A DNA stretch of 64,000 nt from Rhodocyclales bacterium GT-UBC (GCA_003583745.1 QXPY01000003.1:356052-420051); one strand, 5' to 3'; numbered from the stretch's first letter, positions 28,086-37,052 are shown. Numbers and translations: made by a program. Notes: generated from the letters alone by a model not told the origin.

Positions 28086-29498
28086 TTAGTAGCGGTAGTG
28101 GTCGGCCTTGTACGGGCCTTCCTTCGGGACGTTGATGTAGGCGGCCTGTTCGTCGGTCAGCTCGGACAGTTGCGCATTGAGCGTCTTCAACTGCAGGCGG
28201 GCGACCTTCTCGTCGAGATGCTTGGGCAGGGTGTACACGCCGACCGGGTACTTGTTGGAACCCTTCTGCGCTTCGCTCCACAGTTCGATCTGGGCGATCG
28301 TCTGGTTGGCGAAGGAGGACGACATGACGTAGGACGGATGGCCCGTGCCGCAGCCGAGGTTAACCAGGCGGCCCTTGGCGAGCAGGATGATGCGCTTGCC
28401 GTCCGGGAAGATGACGTGGTCGACTTGCGGCTTGATTTCTTCCCACTGGTACTTCTCGATCGACGCGACGTCGATTTCGTTGTCGAAGTGGCCGATGTTG
28501 CAGACGATGGCGTTGTTCTTCATCTTGACCATGTGGTCATGGGTGATGACGTGGTAGTTACCGGTGGTGGTGACGAAGATGTCGGCCTTGTCGGCAGCGT
28601 ACTCGGTGGTGACGACGCGGTAGCCTTCCATGGCGGCCTGCAGGGCACAGATCGGGTCGATTTCGGTGACCCAGACTTGCGCCGACAGGGCGCGCATGGC
28701 CTGGGCGCAGCCCTTGCCGACGTCGCCGTAGCCGACGATGAGGGCAACCTTGCCGGCGATCATGACGTCGGTGGCGCGCTTGATGCCGTCGACCAGCGAT
28801 TCGCGGCAGCCGTACAGGTTGTCGAACTTGGACTTGGTCACCGAGTCATTGACGTTGATGCCCGGGAACTTGAGTTCGCCGCGCTGATGCATCTGGTACA
28901 GGCGATGCACGCCGGTGGTGGTTTCTTCGGTGACGCCCTTGATCTGGGCCAGACGCACGGAGTACCAGGTCGGATCGGCAGCTAGCTTGGCCTTGATGGC
29001 GGCGAAGAGGATGGTTTCTTCTTCCGAGCCCGGCTTGGCCAGCACGGAAATATCCTTCTCGGCGCGGGCGCCGAGATGCAGCAGCAGGGTGGCATCGCCG
29101 CCGTCGTCGAGGATCATGTTCGAGTAGCCGCCGTCGGTCCATTCGAAGATGCGGTGGGTGTAATCCCAGTAATCGACCAGCGTTTCGCCCTTGACGGCGA
29201 AGACCGGGATGCCTTGTGCGGCGATGGCTGCAGCAGCGTGGTCCTGGGTCGAGAAGATGTTGCACGAGGCCCAGCGAACTTCGGCGCCGAGCGCGGTCAG
29301 CGTCTCGATCAGCACGGCGGTCTGGATGGTCATGTGCAGCGAGCCGGTGATGCGCGCGCCCTTGAGCGGCTGGGTCTTGGCGAATTCTTCGCGGATGGCC
29401 ATCAGACCGGGCATTTCGCCTTCGGCAATGAGGATTTCCTTGCGACCCCAGTCGGCAAGGTTCAGATCGGCAATAACGTAGTCATTGAATTCAGCCAC
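28086..29498 (-). CDS. ahcY: S-adenosylhomocysteine hydrolase
   Basis: A 470-residue NAD-dependent enzyme splitting SAH to adenosine and homocysteine. The start [21 protein letters not shown] (first residues), [43 protein letters not shown] and the NAD loop VGYGDVGKG are all typical, and KADHYRY is the conserved C-terminus. The start is a GTG at 29496-29498 with AGGAG six bases upstream. The leader carries an SAH riboswitch, so the gene is expected to switch on when SAH accumulates. It heads the operon ahcY, membrane protein, tlyA, metF. Confidence 0.97.
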   Translation of the reverse strand: MAEFNDYVIADLNLADWGRKEILIAEGEMPGLMAIREEFAKTQPLKGARITGSLHMTIQTAVLIETLTALGAEVRWASCNIFSTQDHAAAAIAAQGIPVFAVKGETLVDYWDYTHRIFEWTDGGYSNMILDDGGDATLLLHLGARAEKDISVLAKPGSEEETILFAAIKAKLAADPTWYSVRLAQIKGVTEETTTGVHRLYQMHQRGELKFPGINVNDSVTKSKFDNLYGCRESLVDGIKRATDVMIAGKVALIVGYGDVGKGCAQAMRALSAQVWVTEIDPICALQAAMEGYRVVTTEYAADKADIFVTTTGNYHVITHDHMVKMKNNAIVCNIGHFDNEIDVASIEKYQWEEIKPQVDHVIFPDGKRIILLAKGRLVNLGCGTGHPSYVMSSSFANQTIAQIELWSEAQKGSNKYPVGVYTLPKHLDEKVARLQLKTLNAQLSELTDEQAAYINVPKEGPYKADHYRY

Positions 29499-29520
29499 AG
29501 TAAGCTCCTAAGTAACTGTG
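29496..29520 (-). promoter_or_regulatory. Hairpin presenting the ahcY ribosome-binding site
   Basis: On the minus strand CACAGT and ACTGTG are separated by 13 bases. The GTG start codon lies in the 3' arm and AGGAG in the loop. This small hairpin sits between the riboswitch and the gene and could tune initiation. Confidence 0.4.
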
Positions 29521-29583
29521 ACCGGGGCGGGGAATGACGGCTTTGAAGCTCACCGGCGGCCCCTGCGCCCGGCAGGGTTGAAC

Positions 29584-29640
29584 AGTGAGCGCCGTTTAGA
29601 ACCGAGCCTGAGAGAAATATCCCCTGCAGCGCCCCTCGGT
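29584..29640 (-). ncRNA. S-adenosylhomocysteine (SAH) riboswitch
   Basis: On the minus strand the leader contains CCGAGGGGCGCTGCA, a short variable loop, CAGGCTCGG and then AACGGCGCTCAC, in order and spacing matching the SAH riboswitch consensus. CCGAG pairs with CTCGG, and GGGCGC pairs with GCGCTC to form the pseudoknot-like stem. It lies about 85 bases before ahcY, and the transcript from the promoter at 29650-29677 would start within a few bases of it. Downstream, GTGAGC (29548-29553) could compete for GCTCAC of the aptamer, and a six-pair hairpin lies at 29561-29577. SAH binding is expected to raise expression. Confidence 0.88.
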
Positions 29641-29649
29641 AGGTCGAGG

Positions 29650-29677
29650 ATTATAAACCGCTTTTAGGCTTTTTCAC
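29650..29677 (-). promoter_or_regulatory. Promoter of the ahcY operon
   Basis: On the minus strand GTGAAA (4 of 6 to consensus) and a perfect TATAAT are 16 bases apart. The predicted start site falls at the first bases of the SAH aptamer, which supports the assignment. The -35 lies inside the end of the HD-GYP gene. Confidence 0.62.
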
Positions 29678-30866
29678 CGGCCCAGTAGCGATCGATGTCC
29701 TTGATGCCCCATTTGGCGGCATCTTCGCGGCCGGCGATTTTCTCGGGGCTGCGGGCCAGGTCGATGATCTCCGGGCGGATGTAGGCTTGCGATTTGGTCG
29801 AGAAAAAGACTTTGACCTTGGGCTTGAGCAGGGATTGCTCGCCTTGTTCGATGACCACGCCGAGCTTGCCGGACTCCAGGCGAACGAAGGAGCCGATTGG
29901 ATAGATGCCCAGGCTTTTGACGAAGGCCTGGAAGACGGTGGGGTCGAAATGTCCCTTCCATTCCGCCATGCGCTTGATCGATTCGGCCGGATCCCAGCCC
30001 GCCTTGTACGGGCGGTTGGAGGTGACTGCATCGTACACGTCGCAAACCGCCCCCATCTTGGCAAACAGGCTCATCGTCTGGCCGTTCAAGCCTTTCGGGT
30101 AACCGCTGCCATCAACCTTTTCGTGGTGGTGCAGGCAGACGTCCTTGGTCATGTCACTGATGCCGTTGCCGCCGAGCAAGAGTTTGTGGCCTTCTTCCGG
30201 GTGGGTCTTGACCAGGTCGAATTCGGCATCCGTCAGCTTGCCGGGCTTGTTCAATACTTCCAGCGGGATCATCGCCTTGCCGAGGTCATGGAGCAGTCCG
30301 GCCATGCCGGCCTCGCGGGTTTGTTGCTCGTCGAGGCCCAGCTGGCGGGCCAAGGCGATCATCAGGGCGCAGACCGCGACCGAATGCATGAAAGTGTAGT
30401 CGTCGGCCGTCTTCAGGCGGGCCAGGCTGATCAGGGCGCCGGGATTGCGCAGCACCGAGTTGGAGATTTCCTCGACCAGCGGCGCCGCGGCTTCCGCCTC
30501 GATGGCTTTGCCCATGCGGGCTTCCTGGAACATCGAGACAACCGCTTCCTTGCCCTTAGAGACGATGCGCGAGGCGCGCTTGAACTCTTCGTTGAACGAA
30601 CTCTTTTCCTGGACGGCAGGCAATTCTTGCGGAATCGACTCGACGACAAGTTGTTCCGCGGTGCTGGCTTCGCCGGCTTCAATATCCAAGCCTTTGGAAA
30701 CGTCGATCCAGACCTCCTTGATCGGACTCTCCAGGATCAGCGTGATGTCATTCGGGTCATTCAGAACAAATTTGGTCCGCCAGAATGGGTGGTCAAGCCA
30801 GGCGCCGCAAAATGCCTGCAGATGCATACCCAGGCGAACGTGTTCGACAGCAATTTTCTTGAGCAT
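29664..30866 (-). CDS. HD-GYP domain protein, probable cyclic-di-GMP phosphodiesterase
   Basis: A 400-residue protein with an N-terminal DUF3391-like domain (about residues 1-125, with VRLGMHLQAFCGAW and SPIKEVWIDVSKG) and a C-terminal HD-GYP domain. The metal site is LLHDLGKAMIP, and HHHEKVDGSGYPKGL holds the GYP signature complete, so hydrolysis of cyclic di-GMP to pGpG or GMP is likely. The ATG at 30866 is chosen; an in-frame TTG lies three codons earlier. It lies between metK and ahcY on the same strand but behind the metK terminator, so it probably has its own promoter. Confidence 0.9.
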   Translation of the reverse strand: MLKKIAVEHVRLGMHLQAFCGAWLDHPFWRTKFVLNDPNDITLILESPIKEVWIDVSKGLDIEAGEASTAEQLVVESIPQELPAVQEKSSFNEEFKRASRIVSKGKEAVVSMFQEARMGKAIEAEAAAPLVEEISNSVLRNPGALISLARLKTADDYTFMHSVAVCALMIALARQLGLDEQQTREAGMAGLLHDLGKAMIPLEVLNKPGKLTDAEFDLVKTHPEEGHKLLLGGNGISDMTKDVCLHHHEKVDGSGYPKGLNGQTMSLFAKMGAVCDVYDAVTSNRPYKAGWDPAESIKRMAEWKGHFDPTVFQAFVKSLGIYPIGSFVRLESGKLGVVIEQGEQSLLKPKVKVFFSTKSQAYIRPEIIDLARSPEKIAGREDAAKWGIKDIDRYWAGEKA

Positions 30867-30885
30867 AGATTGCAAGTTTAGCTAG

Positions 30886-30911
30886 AAAAAAGGGAGCCGT
30901 GCAGGCTCCCT
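30886..30911 (-). terminator. Rho-independent terminator of metK
   Basis: On the minus strand AGGGAGCC, loop TGCAC and GGCTCCCT form an eight-pair stem followed by TTTTTC. It starts about 20 bases after the metK stop. Confidence 0.92.
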
Positions 30912-30933
30912 CATGCAATGCCATGCGAAAAGC

Positions 30934-32097
30934 TTAGAGTCCGGCGTCGCCTCTGAGCAGCGTGGCGCGATCCGTATTTTCCCAGGTGAACTCCGGTTCG
31001 TCGCGGCCGAAGTGGCCGTACGCCGCAGTCTTCTGATAAATCGGGCGGAGCAGGTCGAGCATGTTGACGATGCCCTTCGGGCGCAGGTCGAAGTGCTTGC
31101 GGATCAGCGCGGTCAGGGTTTCATTGCTGACTTTGCCGGTGCCGAAGGTGTCGACCATCACCGAAGTCGGTTCGGCGACGCCAATCGCATAGGAAACCTG
31201 AACCAGGCAGCGCGAGGCGAGGCCGGCGGCGACGATGTTCTTGGCAACGTAGCGGCCGGCGTAGGCGGCGGAACGGTCGACCTTGGACGGGTCCTTGCCG
31301 GAGAAGGCGCCGCCGCCGTGCGGGGCGGCCCCGCCGTAGGTGTCGACGATGATCTTGCGGCCGGTCAGGCCGCAGTCGCCCTGCGGGCCGCCGACGACGA
31401 AGCGGCCGGTCGGGTTGACCAGGAACTTGATGTCGCCCTTGATCAACTCCTTCGGCAACACCGGCTTGATGATTTGTTCGATGGTCGATTCGCGCAGGTC
31501 TTCCAGGCTGATGTCCGGCGAGTGCTGGGTGGACAGCACGACGGTATCGATCGAGTGCGGCTTGCCATCGACGTACTTGATGGTGACCTGCGATTTGGCG
31601 TCCGGGCGTGCCCAGGGCAGGCGGCCGTCCTTGCGCAGCAGGGCCTGGCGCTCGACCAGGCGGTGCGACAGGTAGATCGGCAGCGGCATCAGCGACGGCG
31701 TTTCGTCGCAGGCGTAGCCGAACATCAGGCCCTGGTCGCCGGCGCCTTGGTTGAGGTTGTCGTCGTAGGCCTTGTCCACGCCCTGGGCGATGTCCGGGCT
31801 CTGCTTGTCGTAGGCGACGAGCACGGCGCAACCTTTGTAGTCGATGCCGTAGTCGGTGTTGTCGTAACCGATGCGCTTGATGGTGTCGCGGGCGACCTGG
31901 ATGTAATCGACGTTGGCGTTGGTGGTGATTTCACCGGCCAGCACGACCAGGCCGGTATTGCACAGGGTTTCGGCGGCGACGCGGGCATGCTTGTCCTGAG
32001 ACAGGATGGCGTCGAGGATGGCATCGGAAATCTGGTCGGCGACTTTGTCCGGGTGACCTTCGGAAACCGATTCCGAGGTGAAGAGATACTCGCTCAT
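30934..32097 (-). CDS. metK: S-adenosylmethionine synthetase
   Basis: A 387-residue enzyme making SAM from methionine and ATP. SEGHPDK at the N-terminus (catalytic His), [12 protein letters not shown], the [19 protein letters not shown] phosphate-binding segment and the C-terminal [13 protein letters not shown] are all diagnostic. I chose the ATG at 32097, with GGAG six bases upstream, over an in-frame start four codons earlier. It is monocistronic with a clear terminator. The 120-base leader holds a candidate SAM-II-like aptamer, so SAM feedback is possible. Confidence 0.97.
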   Translation of the reverse strand: MSEYLFTSESVSEGHPDKVADQISDAILDAILSQDKHARVAAETLCNTGLVVLAGEITTNANVDYIQVARDTIKRIGYDNTDYGIDYKGCAVLVAYDKQSPDIAQGVDKAYDDNLNQGAGDQGLMFGYACDETPSLMPLPIYLSHRLVERQALLRKDGRLPWARPDAKSQVTIKYVDGKPHSIDTVVLSTQHSPDISLEDLRESTIEQIIKPVLPKELIKGDIKFLVNPTGRFVVGGPQGDCGLTGRKIIVDTYGGAAPHGGGAFSGKDPSKVDRSAAYAGRYVAKNIVAAGLASRCLVQVSYAIGVAEPTSVMVDTFGTGKVSNETLTALIRKHFDLRPKGIVNMLDLLRPIYQKTAAYGHFGRDEPEFTWENTDRATLLRGDAGL

Positions 32098-32156
32098 GCG
32101 AAGCTCCATTAGCCCTTGGGTCAGGCGTTACCGGCTTCGGGCCATGAGCAGGCGAC

Positions 32157-32210
32157 GCTTTAGCGGTATTTGTCGATCGCCCCGCAAGTTGTCTGTTTAA
32201 CTCGGCGAAC
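32157..32210 (-). ncRNA. Candidate SAM-II-like riboswitch in the metK leader
   Basis: Read on the minus strand, TCGCC pairs with GGCGA to form a first stem. The loop has GAGTTAAAC then CTTGCGG, and after the stem come GACAAAT and GCTAAA. These are the elements of the SAM-II (metA) aptamer in the right order: GAUUUAAC, UUGC, GAUAAAU, GCUAAA. One base (G for U) differs in the first. GCGG and CCGC can form the pseudoknot. A promoter at 32216-32243 would start the RNA right at the aptamer. The element is about 60 bases from the ribosome site, further than in most SAM-II cases. It was recognised by eye from memory of the consensus, hence moderate confidence. Confidence 0.42.
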
Positions 32211-32215
32211 GGATA

Positions 32216-32243
32216 ATAGTAAACTTTTCACGGCGGGTTTCAA
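32216..32243 (-). promoter_or_regulatory. Candidate metK promoter
   Basis: On the minus strand TTGAAA (5 of 6) and TACTAT (4 of 6) are separated by 16 bases. The predicted start site is at the 5' edge of the candidate aptamer. Confidence 0.48.
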
Positions 32244-32256
32244 CCCCCGGGAGCGC

Positions 32257-33108
32257 ATGGTTTTTATTTTTCGCATTCTCAGCTGGCTGCCCTTGTGGCT
32301 GGTACATGTCTTGGGCGGCTGGCTCGGTCGCCTGACTTACCTGGTCTCACCGACTTACCGGCGGCACGTGCGCGAGAACATGGCGCAGGCCGGCATCGAT
32401 CCCGCTTTGCATGGCGCCGTGGCAGCGGAAGCCGGCAAGCAGATGCTGGAGTTGGCCCGTATCTGGTTGCGCACCCTGGAGCAGACCAATGCCCAGGTGG
32501 CTGAAGTGGTCGGCTGGGAGCACGTCGAGGCGGCGCAGCGGGCCGGCAAGGGCATCGTGTTCATGACGCCGCATCTTGGCTGTTTCGAAATTACCGCCCA
32601 GTACTACTCGGCCTTTGGCGATATCACCGTACTCTATCGGCCGCCCCGTCAGGCCTCGATCCAGCAAATGATTCTTGATGGGCGCAAACGGGCGCAGTTG
32701 CATCTGGCGCCGGCCGACTTGTCCGGCGTGCGGGCCTTGATCAAGGGCCTGAAGAAAGGTCAGGCGGTCGGCATGTTGCCGGACCAGGCGCCCAAGGTCG
32801 GCGAGGGCGCATGGCTGAAGTTTTTCGGCCGCTACGCTTACACGATGACGCTGGCTGCACGGCTGACCGAGACTGGCGCCACGACGCTGATGGCTTGGGG
32901 CGAGCGTTTGCCGCATGGTCGGGGCTATCGCCTGCATTTCCGGCCGCCGGTCAATGCGCTGGAAGGCTCGACGGTCGAACGGGCGCAGCAGATCAACCAC
33001 GAAATTGAAACCCTGGTCCGCGAGTGTCCGACCCAGTACCTGTGGGGCTACAACCGCTATAAGCATCCGGGGGGCGCAGAGCCGCCACCGGTGGAGTCGT
33101 CGTCTTGA
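32257..33108 (+). CDS. Lipid A biosynthesis acyltransferase (LpxL/LpxM family), first copy
   Basis: A 283-residue inner-membrane lysophospholipid-acyltransferase-like enzyme that adds a secondary acyl chain to lipid A. One N-terminal membrane helix is followed by the catalytic H-x4-E motif (HLGCFE) and the later GMLPDQAPKVGEGAWLKFFGR segment typical of the HtrB/LpxL family. I chose the ATG at 32257, with GGGAG just upstream, rather than a start 87 bases earlier inside the metK promoter region. The next gene is a paralogue that starts inside this stop codon. Confidence 0.9.
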   Translation: MVFIFRILSWLPLWLVHVLGGWLGRLTYLVSPTYRRHVRENMAQAGIDPALHGAVAAEAGKQMLELARIWLRTLEQTNAQVAEVVGWEHVEAAQRAGKGIVFMTPHLGCFEITAQYYSAFGDITVLYRPPRQASIQQMILDGRKRAQLHLAPADLSGVRALIKGLKKGQAVGMLPDQAPKVGEGAWLKFFGRYAYTMTLAARLTETGATTLMAWGERLPHGRGYRLHFRPPVNALEGSTVERAQQINHEIETLVRECPTQYLWGYNRYKHPGGAEPPPVESSS

Positions 33109-33980
33109 AACTTTTTCCTACGTACATTCTGGTCGGTTTTCTTTGGCTACTGCATTGGCTGCCTTTGCCGGCCTTGCGCGCCATTGGCGGGGGGCTGGGC
33201 AAGGTGCTCTATGCCTTGGGGCGCGAGCGGCGCAAGGTGGCCTTGATCAACCTGCGTTTATGTTTCCCGGGAAAATCCGAAGCCGAGCGGGAAGCATTGG
33301 CGCGCCGGCATTTCATCGCCTTCAGTCGGGCTGTCCTGGATCGCACCTTGGGTTGGTGGGCTTCGAAGGAGCGCCTTGAGCGAATTATCCGGATTACCGG
33401 TGTCGAGCATCTGAATGATCCGGAAGGGCGTCCGGTCATCATGCTGTCGCCGCATTTTGTCGGCCTGGATGCCGGTGCGACGCGGATTTCGATGTTCGTG
33501 CGCGGCTGTAGTGTCTACTCTAACCAGAAGAATCCGGTTTTCAATAAGTTGCTTTATGATGGCCGGATTCGGTTCACCGATGCCGTACTGCTCTCCAGGC
33601 AGGATGGGATGCGCAAGATCATCAAGGCAATGAAGGACGGCTACAAGTTCTACTACCTGCCTGATATGGACTTCGGTCCCAAGGAGTCGATTTTCGTGCC
33701 CTTCTTCGGCGTGCAGGCCGCGACCATCCCGGGGGTTTCCCGTCTGGCGCGCCTGACCGGGGCGAAGGTGGTTGCCTGCATTACCCGGCAGGTGAAGGAT
33801 GGGTACGAAGTCGAAGTGATGCCGGCCTGGAGCGATTTCCCCGGTGAAAGCGTCGAGGCGGATACGGCCTACGTGAATCGTTTTATCGAAGAGCAGGTGC
33901 TGCGCATGCCGGAACAGTATTTCTGGCTGCACAAGCGCTTCAAGACCCGGCCACCCGGAGAACAGAGGTTTTACAAATGA
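33105..33980 (+). CDS. Lipid A biosynthesis acyltransferase (LpxL/LpxM family), second copy
   Basis: A 291-residue paralogue of the preceding gene. It has an N-terminal membrane helix, the catalytic H-x4-D motif in SPHFVGLDAG, YYLPDMDFGPKESIFVPFFG and the C-terminal YFWLHKRFKTRPPGE motif. Translation appears to start at TTG (33105), which overlaps the upstream TGA; GGAG lies eight bases before it and no ATG fits. Two successive transferases suggest lipid A with two secondary acyl chains, as expected for hexa-acylated forms. Which copy acts first cannot be told. Confidence 0.9.
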   Translation: MKLFPTYILVGFLWLLHWLPLPALRAIGGGLGKVLYALGRERRKVALINLRLCFPGKSEAEREALARRHFIAFSRAVLDRTLGWWASKERLERIIRITGVEHLNDPEGRPVIMLSPHFVGLDAGATRISMFVRGCSVYSNQKNPVFNKLLYDGRIRFTDAVLLSRQDGMRKIIKAMKDGYKFYYLPDMDFGPKESIFVPFFGVQAATIPGVSRLARLTGAKVVACITRQVKDGYEVEVMPAWSDFPGESVEADTAYVNRFIEEQVLRMPEQYFWLHKRFKTRPPGEQRFYK

Positions 33981-34480
33981 GCAGCCTGAATATCGAGATT
34001 CGCTCCATTACCCCGCCCGATGTGCCCGCCATTTCGGCGCTGGCCCGTGAAATCTGGCAGGCCTCCTATCCTGGCATCATCACCCAGGAGCAGATCGACT
34101 TCATGCTCGAGCAGCGCTACGGTCACGAGCGGCTGTACGACGATATCGAGGATGCGGACAAATGGCTGGATCAGGCGTTTCATGACGGACGGCGGGTCGG
34201 TTTCGCCTTCTGCGAGATCTACAAGGGCGAATTCAAGCTCGACAAGCTCTACATTCATCCCGACGTGCAGCGCAAAGGGGTGGGCGGGCAACTGATCGCG
34301 CACGTCGCGGCGCGTGCCAAGAAGCTCGGCTATCCCTGCGTCATCCTGGCAGTGAACAAGCGAAACGAGAAGGCGATCGGCTCCTACCGGAAATACGGTT
34401 TCGAAGTCCGCGAAACGATCGTTGACGATATCGGCCGTGGCTACGTGATGGACGATTACATCATGGAGAAAAAACTTTAG
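33977..34480 (+). CDS. GNAT-family N-acetyltransferase
   Basis: A 167-residue acetyltransferase with the acetyl-CoA pyrophosphate loop VQRKGVGGQLIAHV near residue 100 and the following VNKRNEKAIGSYRKYGFEVRE segment, the standard GNAT order. The substrate is unknown. Its ATG overlaps the upstream acyltransferase stop by four bases, so it is translationally coupled to lipid A genes. A weak terminator-like hairpin follows. Confidence 0.88.
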   Translation: MSSLNIEIRSITPPDVPAISALAREIWQASYPGIITQEQIDFMLEQRYGHERLYDDIEDADKWLDQAFHDGRRVGFAFCEIYKGEFKLDKLYIHPDVQRKGVGGQLIAHVAARAKKLGYPCVILAVNKRNEKAIGSYRKYGFEVRETIVDDIGRGYVMDDYIMEKKL

Positions 34481-34486
34481 GAATTT

Positions 34487-34518
34487 GAGGCAAATCCCTG
34501 CCTCTGCTATTCTTTTTT
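34487..34518 (+). terminator. Weak terminator-like hairpin between the GNAT gene and dapF
   Basis: GAGGCA, loop AATCCC and TGCCTC form a six-pair stem, with TTTTTT about eight bases further on. The short stem and delayed U-run make it a weak or leaky terminator. Confidence 0.45.
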
Positions 34519-34540
34519 GAATTATTCAGAGGAGCAGCGT

Positions 34541-35371
34541 GTGAAGCTCAAGTTCTCGAAAATGCATGGACTGGGCAACGATTTCGTTGTCCTGGACGGC
34601 ATTCGTCAATCCGTTTCGCTGACGCCGGAACAATTGCGTTACCTGGCCGATCGCCACTTCGGTGTCGGCTGCGACCAGGTCCTGCTGGTTGAAAAGGCCA
34701 GCCTGCCGGAGGTCGATTTCCGTTATCGCATCTTCAATGCTGACGGCAGCGAAGTCGAGCAGTGCGGCAACGGCGCCCGTTGCTTCGTGCGTTTCGTGCA
34801 TGAGCAGGGCCTGACCGACAAGCGCGAAATCCGGGTCGAGACACTCAAGGGGGTCATTGCGCCGCGCCTCGAAGGCGATGGCAATGTCACCGTCGACATG
34901 GGCTTGCCGCGCTTCCTGCCGCATGAAATTCCCTTCCTGCACGACGACGATGTCGTGATCTACAACCTCGACGTCGCTGACGAAACGCTGGAAATCAGTG
35001 TCGTCTCGATGGGTAATCCGCACGCCGTGCAGGTTGTCGACAGTGTCGAGAGCGCGCCGGTCGGCGAGCATGGGCCCTTGATCGAGCACCACCCGCGCTT
35101 TCCGCAGCGGGTCAATGCTGGCTTCATGCAGGTGCTGGATCGACACGCCATCAAGCTGCGCGTCTACGAGCGCGGCTCGGGCGAAACCCTGGCTTGCGGC
35201 ACCGGCGCCTGCGCCGCCGTGGTGGCGGGGATCCGTCGTGGCCTGCTGGATTCGCCGGTACGTGTGACGACGCGCGGCGGCGATCTGAATATTGCCTGGG
35301 GCGGCCCGGACCGTCCCGTTTTGATGACCGGTCCGGCGATGACGGTCTTCTCTGGAGAAATTGATTTATGA
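34541..35371 (+). CDS. dapF: Diaminopimelate epimerase
   Basis: A 276-residue cofactor-independent epimerase converting LL- to meso-diaminopimelate for lysine and peptidoglycan synthesis. [13 protein letters not shown] opens the protein. The two catalytic cysteines are in QCGNGARC and ACGTGACA, and MGNPHAV is present. The start is GTG at 34541 with GAGGAG six bases upstream. It overlaps the next gene by four bases, beginning the conserved dapF-DUF484-xerC set. Confidence 0.96.
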   Translation: MKLKFSKMHGLGNDFVVLDGIRQSVSLTPEQLRYLADRHFGVGCDQVLLVEKASLPEVDFRYRIFNADGSEVEQCGNGARCFVRFVHEQGLTDKREIRVETLKGVIAPRLEGDGNVTVDMGLPRFLPHEIPFLHDDDVVIYNLDVADETLEISVVSMGNPHAVQVVDSVESAPVGEHGPLIEHHPRFPQRVNAGFMQVLDRHAIKLRVYERGSGETLACGTGACAAVVAGIRRGLLDSPVRVTTRGGDLNIAWGGPDRPVLMTGPAMTVFSGEIDL

Positions 35372-36039
35372 GCGCGCTGTTTCCTGAAGATGTTGCCGAT
35401 TACCTGAAAAACAATCCCGGGTTCTTCGAGCAATATGCCGATCTGATGGCGCAGATCTTCCTGCCGCACCCGCATGGCGGGCGGGCAGTTTCGCTGGCCG
35501 AGCGGCAGATGCTGACCCTGCGCGAAAAAAATCGTCAAACGGAAAGCAAATTGGCCGAACTGATTGCCTTCGGCGAAGAGAACGATCAGATCAGCGAGAA
35601 GGTGCATCGTCTGGCGGTTGGCCTGATTGCCGCCGAGACATTCCAGGCGGTGATTCACTTGCTGAACTTCCATTTACGCGACGATTTCTCGGTGCCGCAT
35701 GTTGCCTTGCGCTTGTGGCACAAGCCGGAAGGCATTGAGGATTTGCCGGAGTTTGCGGCGGTCAGCGAAGAGTTGCAGGTTTTCGCCGAAACCCTCGGCC
35801 GTCCGTACTGCGGTTCGACCGCCGGATTCGGTACGGCTTCCTGGTTTGGCGAGCATGCCAGTCACATCCGCTCGCAAGCCTTGATCGCCCTGCGTAACGG
35901 TGGCGGCACCATCGGCATGATTGCGTTGGGCAGCGAGGAAGCCCAGCGTTTCTACGCCGATATGGGCACCCTGTATCTCGAGCGCCTGGGCGAGATGGTG
36001 TCGGCGGCACTGGCTCGCGTCACCAAGAGCGTACTTTGA
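35368..36039 (+). CDS. DUF484 family protein (GAF-like)
   Basis: A 223-residue protein of the DUF484 family. It has an N-terminal helical part ([23 protein letters not shown]), a short coiled-coil stretch with [15 protein letters not shown], and a GAF-like C-terminal domain ending with [12 protein letters not shown]. The biochemical role is unknown. It lies almost invariably between dapF and xerC in gamma- and betaproteobacteria, as here, with a four-base overlap upstream and seven bases before xerC. Confidence 0.9.
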   Translation: MSALFPEDVADYLKNNPGFFEQYADLMAQIFLPHPHGGRAVSLAERQMLTLREKNRQTESKLAELIAFGEENDQISEKVHRLAVGLIAAETFQAVIHLLNFHLRDDFSVPHVALRLWHKPEGIEDLPEFAAVSEELQVFAETLGRPYCGSTAGFGTASWFGEHASHIRSQALIALRNGGGTIGMIALGSEEAQRFYADMGTLYLERLGEMVSAALARVTKSVL

Positions 36040-36046
36040 GTCGCTC

Positions 36047-36943
36047 GTGAAGACGGCGGCCGAAGCGGTTGCTGCCTGGCTCGCCGAACTGGCCGAGCAG
36101 CGCCGTTTGTCGCCGCACACGATCAGCAATTACCGGCGGGATCTCGACAAGTTGATTGCCGCGGCCGGCGATTTGCCACTGGCCGAACTGCAGGTACACC
36201 AGATCCGGCGTTACATTGCTCAGTTTCATGGGCAAGGGCTGTCGGGCCGCTCTCTGGCGCGGACCCTGTCGGCCTGGCGCGGCTTTTTCAAGTGGTTGGG
36301 ACTGCACGATGCCGTGCCGGCCAATCCCTGCGAGGGGGTTCGCTCCCCGAAGTCGCCCCGACTGCTGCCCAAGGTCTTGTCGGTCGACGAGGCGGCCCGC
36401 TTGCTCGAGCCGGTCGAGGATGACGATCCCGTGTTGGAGGCGCGCGATACGGCGATGTTCGAGCTTTTTTACTCTTCCGGCCTGCGCCTGGCCGAGCTGG
36501 CGGCACTGGATCGCGAGGCGCTGGACAGTGCCTTGAACGAAGGCGAAGTCAGGGTGCTCGGCAAGCGCAACAAGGCGCGACTGGTTCCGGTGGGCAGCAA
36601 GGCACGCGAGGCCCTGGCGGCCTGGTCGGCAGTGCGCGATTCGCTGGCGGCGAGCGATGAACCGGCGCTCTTTGTCGGCCAACGCGGTCGACGGATCAAC
36701 CACCGGGTGATCGAGGCGCGGCTTGGTCGGCGCGCCGTGCTGCTGGGTTTGCCGCGCCACGTGCATCCACACATGCTGCGCCACTCCTTTGCCTCGCATG
36801 TCCTGCAGTCCTCGGGCGATCTGCGGGCGGTGCAGGATATGCTTGGCCATGCCAGCATTGCCTCGACCCAGGTCTACACCCATCTCGATTTCCAGCATCT
36901 GGCCAGGGTTTACGACTCGGCGCATCCGCGGGCCAAACGCTAG
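36047..36943 (+). CDS. xerC: Tyrosine recombinase XerC
   Basis: A 298-residue recombinase that with XerD resolves chromosome dimers at dif. The N-terminal SAM-like core-binding domain (residues 1-90) is followed by the catalytic domain, with Arg in SSGLRLAEL, HMLRHSFASHVL and GHASIASTQVYTHLDF supplying the R-H-R-H-Y residues. I placed the start at GTG 36047 because the longer frame overlaps DUF484 without similarity. Its context (dapF-DUF484-xerC) marks it as the housekeeping gene rather than an integrase of a mobile element. Confidence 0.95.
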   Translation: MKTAAEAVAAWLAELAEQRRLSPHTISNYRRDLDKLIAAAGDLPLAELQVHQIRRYIAQFHGQGLSGRSLARTLSAWRGFFKWLGLHDAVPANPCEGVRSPKSPRLLPKVLSVDEAARLLEPVEDDDPVLEARDTAMFELFYSSGLRLAELAALDREALDSALNEGEVRVLGKRNKARLVPVGSKAREALAAWSAVRDSLAASDEPALFVGQRGRRINHRVIEARLGRRAVLLGLPRHVHPHMLRHSFASHVLQSSGDLRAVQDMLGHASIASTQVYTHLDFQHLARVYDSAHPRAKR

Positions 36944-36985
36944 CGGCTGAGCAATCGTTAAAAACACCGGAAAATCAGGCGGTAA

Positions 36986-37014
36986 TTGACGTTTTTTGGG
37001 TCTACCTCTATGAT
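36986..37014 (+). promoter_or_regulatory. Strong sigma-70 promoter before the 50-residue basic protein
   Basis: TTGACG (5 of 6) and TATGAT (5 of 6) are separated by exactly 17 bases. They lie about 40 bases before the start codon at 37053, which has AAGGAG upstream. Confidence 0.75.
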
Positions 37015-37052
37015 TGTCGGTTTCGAAAAATCGCCGGATTCAAGGAGTTCTC

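Noticed and set aside
36047..36943. Tyrosine recombinase as the integrase of a mobile element
   Set aside because: Its place after dapF and DUF484, and its sequence, fit housekeeping XerC.
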